The position numbers and the translations under genes were made by a program. Under the pieces are notes generated by a model. That model ran no database searches and was not told the DNA's origin. It worked only from the letters and a program-made list of their open reading frames with translations. A DNA stretch of 64,000 bases. Origin: Osedax fenrisi (taxonomy: Eukaryota > Annelida > Polychaeta > Sabellida > Siboglinidae). Positions 63,787-64,000 of this stretch are shown here, in pieces (the stretch's first letter is position 1; the number at the start of each line of letters is the position of its first letter). The DNA lies in contig OZ025243.1 of the NCBI GenBank assembly GCA_964019155.1, positions 88,742,079 to 88,806,078 on the forward strand, read 5' to 3'.

Positions 63787-63855
63787 CCACACACACACAC
63801 ACTCACACACACACCTAGACATAAGTACGCTGCTCGCTACCGAGGCATACAAACG
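40353..63855 (-). CDS. EGF-domain single-pass membrane protein gene (5' part beyond window)
   Basis: This entry gives the gene span; exons are listed separately. Eight exons chain with matching phases: 1, 2, 2, 1, 0, 2, 0. The protein has an extracellular EGF-like domain directly followed by a transmembrane helix. A cytoplasmic tail of about 290 residues follows, with a Lys/Arg-rich block, an acidic Glu/Asp block and a strongly charged predicted helical region. The tail resembles nothing I can name. Several acceptors have weak polypyrimidine tracts, so the chain could be two genes that happen to fit in phase; the weakest link is the exon at 50.3 kb. The introns hold two LINEs, a minisatellite and a nested plus-strand gene. 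Confidence 0.6.
40399..40645. repeat. Tandem duplication of about 130 bp including a splice acceptor
   Basis: Copy 1 starts at 40399 (ACCGTTATCACCTGATCGTAT) and copy 2 at 40529 (ACCGTTATCGCCTGATCGTAT). Both continue through the same (TA)n-containing sequence to GATTATGATGTAATAA. The duplicated segment includes the AG acceptor and the first bases of the last exon. A decoy acceptor therefore sits about 130 nt upstream in the transcript. Confidence 0.8.
41230..43010 (+). mobile_element. Decayed RTE-like LINE (plus strand)
   Basis: Across many frame breaks the plus strand gives IIPLPKKGYQGN near 42450. AGFIKVRNKVDYIFNYRTLM follows near 42570-42640, and a VGWLLSTILFNMFL motif-B relic near 42835-42880. 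These match the RTE-type patterns IIPL.KKG, QAGFR.GR.T.DQI..LR.L and QGCLLSP.LFN. It lies in an intron of the EGF-TM gene and cannot be functional. Confidence 0.6.
43289..43457 (-). CDS. EGF-TM gene, cytoplasmic exon (SIPSVGKFDIPSISI...)
   Basis: The acceptor is CACGATAG|, entering with one base, and the donor is CAG|GTTAGC in phase 0; 169 nt. It encodes TNTHKSIVSIPSVGKFDIPS, ISITPSIVINKRNSSVFLAS and LLDADEARDRQTIYLQ. Codon use is GC-richer than the surrounding intron. The Ile/Ser/Pro-rich pattern suggests a disordered or beta-prone tail segment. I do not recognise the family. Confidence 0.7.
44373..44410 (-). CDS. Possible cassette exon (VNEYFRYFRLIIR), weak
   Basis: On the minus strand a good acceptor with a T-rich tract (TTATTTTATTTCTTACAG|) opens 38 nt, ending CG|GTAATCC. 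It enters in phase 0 and leaves in phase 2, exactly like the exon at 45432-45574, so it could replace that exon without disturbing the frame. The plus strand also shows ATG...T|GTAAGAAA here, so the site may be coincidental. Confidence 0.25.
45432..45574 (-). CDS. EGF-TM gene, cytoplasmic exon, Lys/Arg/Glu-rich helix
   Basis: The acceptor is ATCACCAG| in phase 0 and the donor is GAGAG|GTATTA in phase 2; 143 nt. It encodes LIKKRYERLEKTKRDIEKKK, NQRMKNVEHTPAPRQRARAI and GIYQGFE. The first 27 residues are a highly charged amphipathic or coiled-coil-like helix; a Pro-containing basic linker follows. Family unknown. Confidence 0.7.
46100..48300 (+). mobile_element. Decayed L2/CR1-like LINE (plus strand)
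   Basis: Endonuclease-end remnants (SLDAHSPLIIS...HSPWFNNYL) occur in 46102-46485. RT pieces follow: TMECIVARQLIDYI and LLDIASAFDTLNHR in 46816-47274, then GIPQGSVLGPILFILYI and catalytic LFADDIQMY in 47278-47652. The C-terminal part (APKYLNILPDDL, about 48085-48120) is decayed. A 3' end near 48270 reads CCAATAAACC. Frameshifts and stops make it nonfunctional. Confidence 0.85.
48310..50290. other. AT-rich intron DNA, no exon seen
   Basis: (TA)n runs lie at about 49627-49670 and 50009-50045. A short near-palindrome, GGTAGGTAAGTTACTTAAGT-like, lies near 48492. No supported exon was found. Confidence 0.5.
50300..50373 (-). CDS. EGF-TM gene, candidate cytoplasmic exon (ETKNIIDRLFSRLSLRHLRA)
   Basis: In the EGF-TM chain the exon is entered with two bases after GAACAAG| (alternatively after CATTATAG| at 50352). 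It leaves in phase 0 at AAA|GTTAGT. It encodes ETKNIIDRLFSRLSLRHLRA and INIK, an amphipathic basic helix that runs into the next exon. The acceptor context is poor. An alternative view is a start exon, because an in-frame ATG (MDYDAEQV...) begins at 50394. In that case exons from here to 40.3 kb would be a separate gene. Confidence 0.5.
50480..51190. other. (TA)n and presumed 5' flank of the nested gene
   Basis: A (TA)n run lies at about 50474-50520. From 50640 to 51190 the DNA becomes less repetitive, with ATCGATCGACTAGCGATCGA-type sequence near 50653-50672. No clear TATA box was picked out. The region just before 51283 is C-rich, like a short 5' UTR. Confidence 0.35.
51283..51684 (+). CDS. 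Intronless nested gene: 133-residue multi-pass membrane protein
   Basis: A complete frame from ATG (51283) to TAG, with balanced GC-rich third positions quite unlike the flanking DNA. I do not recognise the family. Hydrophobic segments at about residues 9-26, 46-60, 72-91 and 107-128 suggest four membrane helices. The N-terminus MSSANKSELIVQ is polar and has no cleavable signal. Between helices 3 and 4 is a charged loop, GHRTVRYSDDIIRMMPE. A poly(A) signal follows 48 nt after the stop. It sits inside an intron of the minus-strand EGF-TM gene on the opposite strand, which fits a retrocopy or a true nested gene. Confidence 0.85.
   Translation: MSSANKSELIVQAAGIAVAVIMSEFLNAIYRSQSLPRILRTGTGEAPFSIMFMVLACYFNDTFLPFKTHADILSVLKATAVIASVVILLEGHRTVRYSDDIIRMMPEFIYLLLLCFCMTIGPYMGDVILKIIT
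51732..51737 (+). terminator. Poly(A) signal AATAAA of the nested gene
   Basis: A canonical AATAAA lies 48 nt after the stop codon of the 133-residue frame. Confidence 0.6.
51840..52330. repeat. TGTACA/GTATAC palindrome-rich repeat block
   Basis: Dozens of overlapping variants of GTACAGTGTACAATGTACA and TATACA occur, giving long open frames in several phases on both strands. The same motif appears in miniature near 4347-4386, 13110-13128, 39970-40010 and 63341-63360. Confidence 0.8.
52651..52697. promoter_or_regulatory. CRE / AP-1 / CRE cluster
   Basis: Two perfect TGACGTCA palindromes (52651-52658 and 52690-52697) flank a TGAGTCA AP-1 site (52673-52679). This lies 1 kb downstream of the nested gene, inside an intron of the EGF-TM gene. 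It could be a bZIP-responsive enhancer. Confidence 0.4.
53111..53480 (+). mobile_element. RTE-like/SINE 3' fragment
   Basis: It begins ACTAGCTGGCTACGTAGCGG and continues CGTTGCCCGGGTA, a start seen in many invertebrate RTE/SINE tails. It ends with AAATCCGTCCAGCCGTTTTC before a TAAATAAATAAATA tail. A weak second start (ACTAGCCGTTTTGGCCCGG) lies at 60802. Confidence 0.5.
53543..53612. repeat. 12-bp minisatellite (ATCACATATTAC)n
   Basis: About six copies of ATCAC(A/C/T)TATTAC lie in tandem. Confidence 0.8.
54120..54800. repeat. GTAGTG/GTTAGTG-type degenerate trinucleotide repeat
   Basis: The plus strand is dominated by AGTGGTAGTG and GTAGTAGTA units with substitutions, giving misleading open frames on both strands. 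Confidence 0.8.
55560..55738 (+). mobile_element. LINE 3'-end fragment with (ATCA)n tail
   Basis: A T-rich 3' UTR-like sequence ends TTAAATAAAGTATCAATCAA followed by more ATCA units, the usual poly(A)-signal-plus-simple-tail layout of CR1/L2-type LINEs. No coding part remains. Confidence 0.45.
56460..56704 (-). CDS. EGF-TM gene, cytoplasmic exon with basic then acidic blocks
   Basis: The acceptor is CACCATTAG| and the donor is GCCA|GTAAGT, a strong match; 245 nt, entering with one base and leaving in phase 1. It encodes RTGKERHRATKERCATTDGD, DEVIDCLGLMNQFKTPEFFL, EPKSATEGEEAAADPKLNVA and YVPVFATPANVNKTLHTDKD-A. The basic start continues the Lys-rich end of the preceding exon. Codon bias and both splice sites are convincing; the family is unknown. 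Confidence 0.8.
57277..57447 (-). CDS. EGF-TM gene, juxtamembrane cytoplasmic exon
   Basis: The acceptor is GATCGACAG|, entering with one base (TA+T gives Tyr). The donor is AA|GTTTGT in phase 2; 171 nt. It encodes GHSRMEKDIIQHLEQQDVQD, QNYKELKVLPCESESSFEES and LFSGKQHKKKGTKKNK, ending in a Lys-rich stretch. Reading through the donor would stop after FVR, so an unspliced transcript would give a short tail. Confidence 0.78.
57520..57590. repeat. (GATAT)n pentanucleotide repeat
   Basis: About six tandem GATAT units from 57525, followed by a (TA)n run. Confidence 0.85.
57600..60400. other. AT-rich intron, no exon seen
   Basis: This is the intron between the transmembrane and juxtamembrane exons. 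A cluster of ACTATAGTAG-type palindromes lies at 57935-58045. Three GGATAAGTC(A/G)GA-type motifs lie near 58420-58505. No splice-flanked open stretch was recognised. Confidence 0.55.
60408..60528 (-). CDS. EGF-TM gene, transmembrane exon
   Basis: The acceptor is CTCCTACAG|, entering with two bases, and the donor is TA|GTAAGT in phase 2; 121 nt. It encodes AMMEFAVIHDVTR, the helix FVIMILVFLMVVCLLIY, and the stop-transfer CNKVCCRRK. Cys and basic residues right after the helix suggest a type I orientation with possible palmitoylation. Splice sites are strong, and the phase joins the EGF exon upstream. Confidence 0.8.
60966..62766. repeat. 15-bp minisatellite with 734-bp higher-order repeat
   Basis: About 120 tandem copies of TTAGCCCTATCTGAA and TTAGCCCTATCGGAG. 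Shared variant units (for example the ATATAGGAGTTATTCC and GCCCTACGGAGTTAGG breaks) recur 734 bp apart, at 61868 and 62602, showing higher-order duplication. Because 734 is not a multiple of three, the open (A-N-S-D-R)n frames on the minus strand shift between blocks. It lies in an intron of the EGF-TM gene. Confidence 0.9.
63340..63830. repeat. (CA)n/(CACAT)n microsatellite next to the EGF exon
   Basis: Imperfect CACACA/CATACA repeats culminate in nearly pure (CA)n at about 63733-63815. The downstream edge of the EGF exon lies about 40 bp away. Confidence 0.9.
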
Positions 63856-64000
63856 CGTGCAGTTCTCCCCGTAATGGCTCGGTTCACAGATACATCCGTA
63901 CTTATTGTTCAACGTCTCTTCACATGTTCCGTGTATACAGGGGTTAGAGATACAAGCACGGGTCACTGCGTTGTTAAGCATCTCGTAAGGTATATGTGAT
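63855..64000 (-). CDS. EGF-TM gene, EGF-like domain exon (partial, runs off the window)
   Basis: Open to the window edge. It encodes SHIPYEMLNNAVTRACISNP, CIHGTCEETLNNKYGCICEP and SHYGENCT. The six cysteines follow the EGF spacing C-x4-C-x4-C-x8-C-x-C-x8-C. The donor is C|GTTTGT in phase 1, matching the two-base entry of the transmembrane exon. EGF exons bounded in phase 1 are common. The rest of the ectodomain lies beyond 64000. Confidence 0.82.

Noticed and set aside
63444..63818. Thr/His-rich plus-strand open frame
   Set aside because: It is a translation of CA/CATACA microsatellite sequence.

Overview
This window is AT-rich nuclear DNA of an invertebrate animal. It has intron-containing genes, pervasive (TA)n, (CA)n and trinucleotide microsatellites, and many decayed non-LTR retrotransposons. 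The best clue to the organism is a myosin essential light chain whose first EF-hand reads FDFWDGRDG, the form typical of molluscs, annelids and other lophotrochozoans. I cannot place it more closely from sequence alone. Nearly all coding sequence lies in short exons that I assembled by hand from splice sites and reading-frame phase.

Region 1 (about 1.6-16.6 kb, minus strand) holds a myosin essential light chain gene. A candidate first exon (10702-10759) leads to two alternative EF-hand-1 exons (6023-6163 and 5832-5978). These are separated by only 44 nt, which is probably too short to splice. Constant exons follow at 3699-3866 and 3019-3105, and then two alternative C-terminal exons at 2493-2524 and 2001-2038. 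All junctions are phase 1, so four isoforms of 161-165 residues are predicted. MEF2-like, E-box and TATA-like sites sit near 10.8-10.9 kb and 7.0-7.15 kb. A stray start exon with a strong donor (5274-5319) lies between the alternative EF-hand exons and the constant part.

Region 2 (about 16.6-40 kb) is mostly gene-poor. It contains minisatellites, an L2/CR1-like LINE with an open reverse transcriptase frame (20.27-21.86 kb), a small hAT-like MITE (29334-29494), a decayed minus-strand LINE (about 30.9-35.6 kb) and another 5'-truncated LINE (37.1-39.7 kb). The decayed minus-strand LINE is split by a 1007-bp hAT-like element that has a perfect 8-bp target duplication.

Region 3 (about 40.3-64 kb, minus strand) carries a phase-consistent chain of eight exons. 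It runs from an EGF-domain exon cut by the right edge, through a transmembrane exon, to a cytoplasmic tail of about 290 residues that I do not recognise. Its introns contain a decayed RTE-like LINE (41.2-43.0 kb), another L2-like LINE (46.1-48.3 kb) and a 1.8-kb minisatellite with a 734-bp higher-order period (61-62.8 kb). They also contain an intronless plus-strand gene for a 133-residue multi-pass membrane protein (51283-51684).

No tRNA, rRNA, CRISPR array or bacterial-style operon was seen. Exon boundaries and gene models come from inspection and need transcript support.
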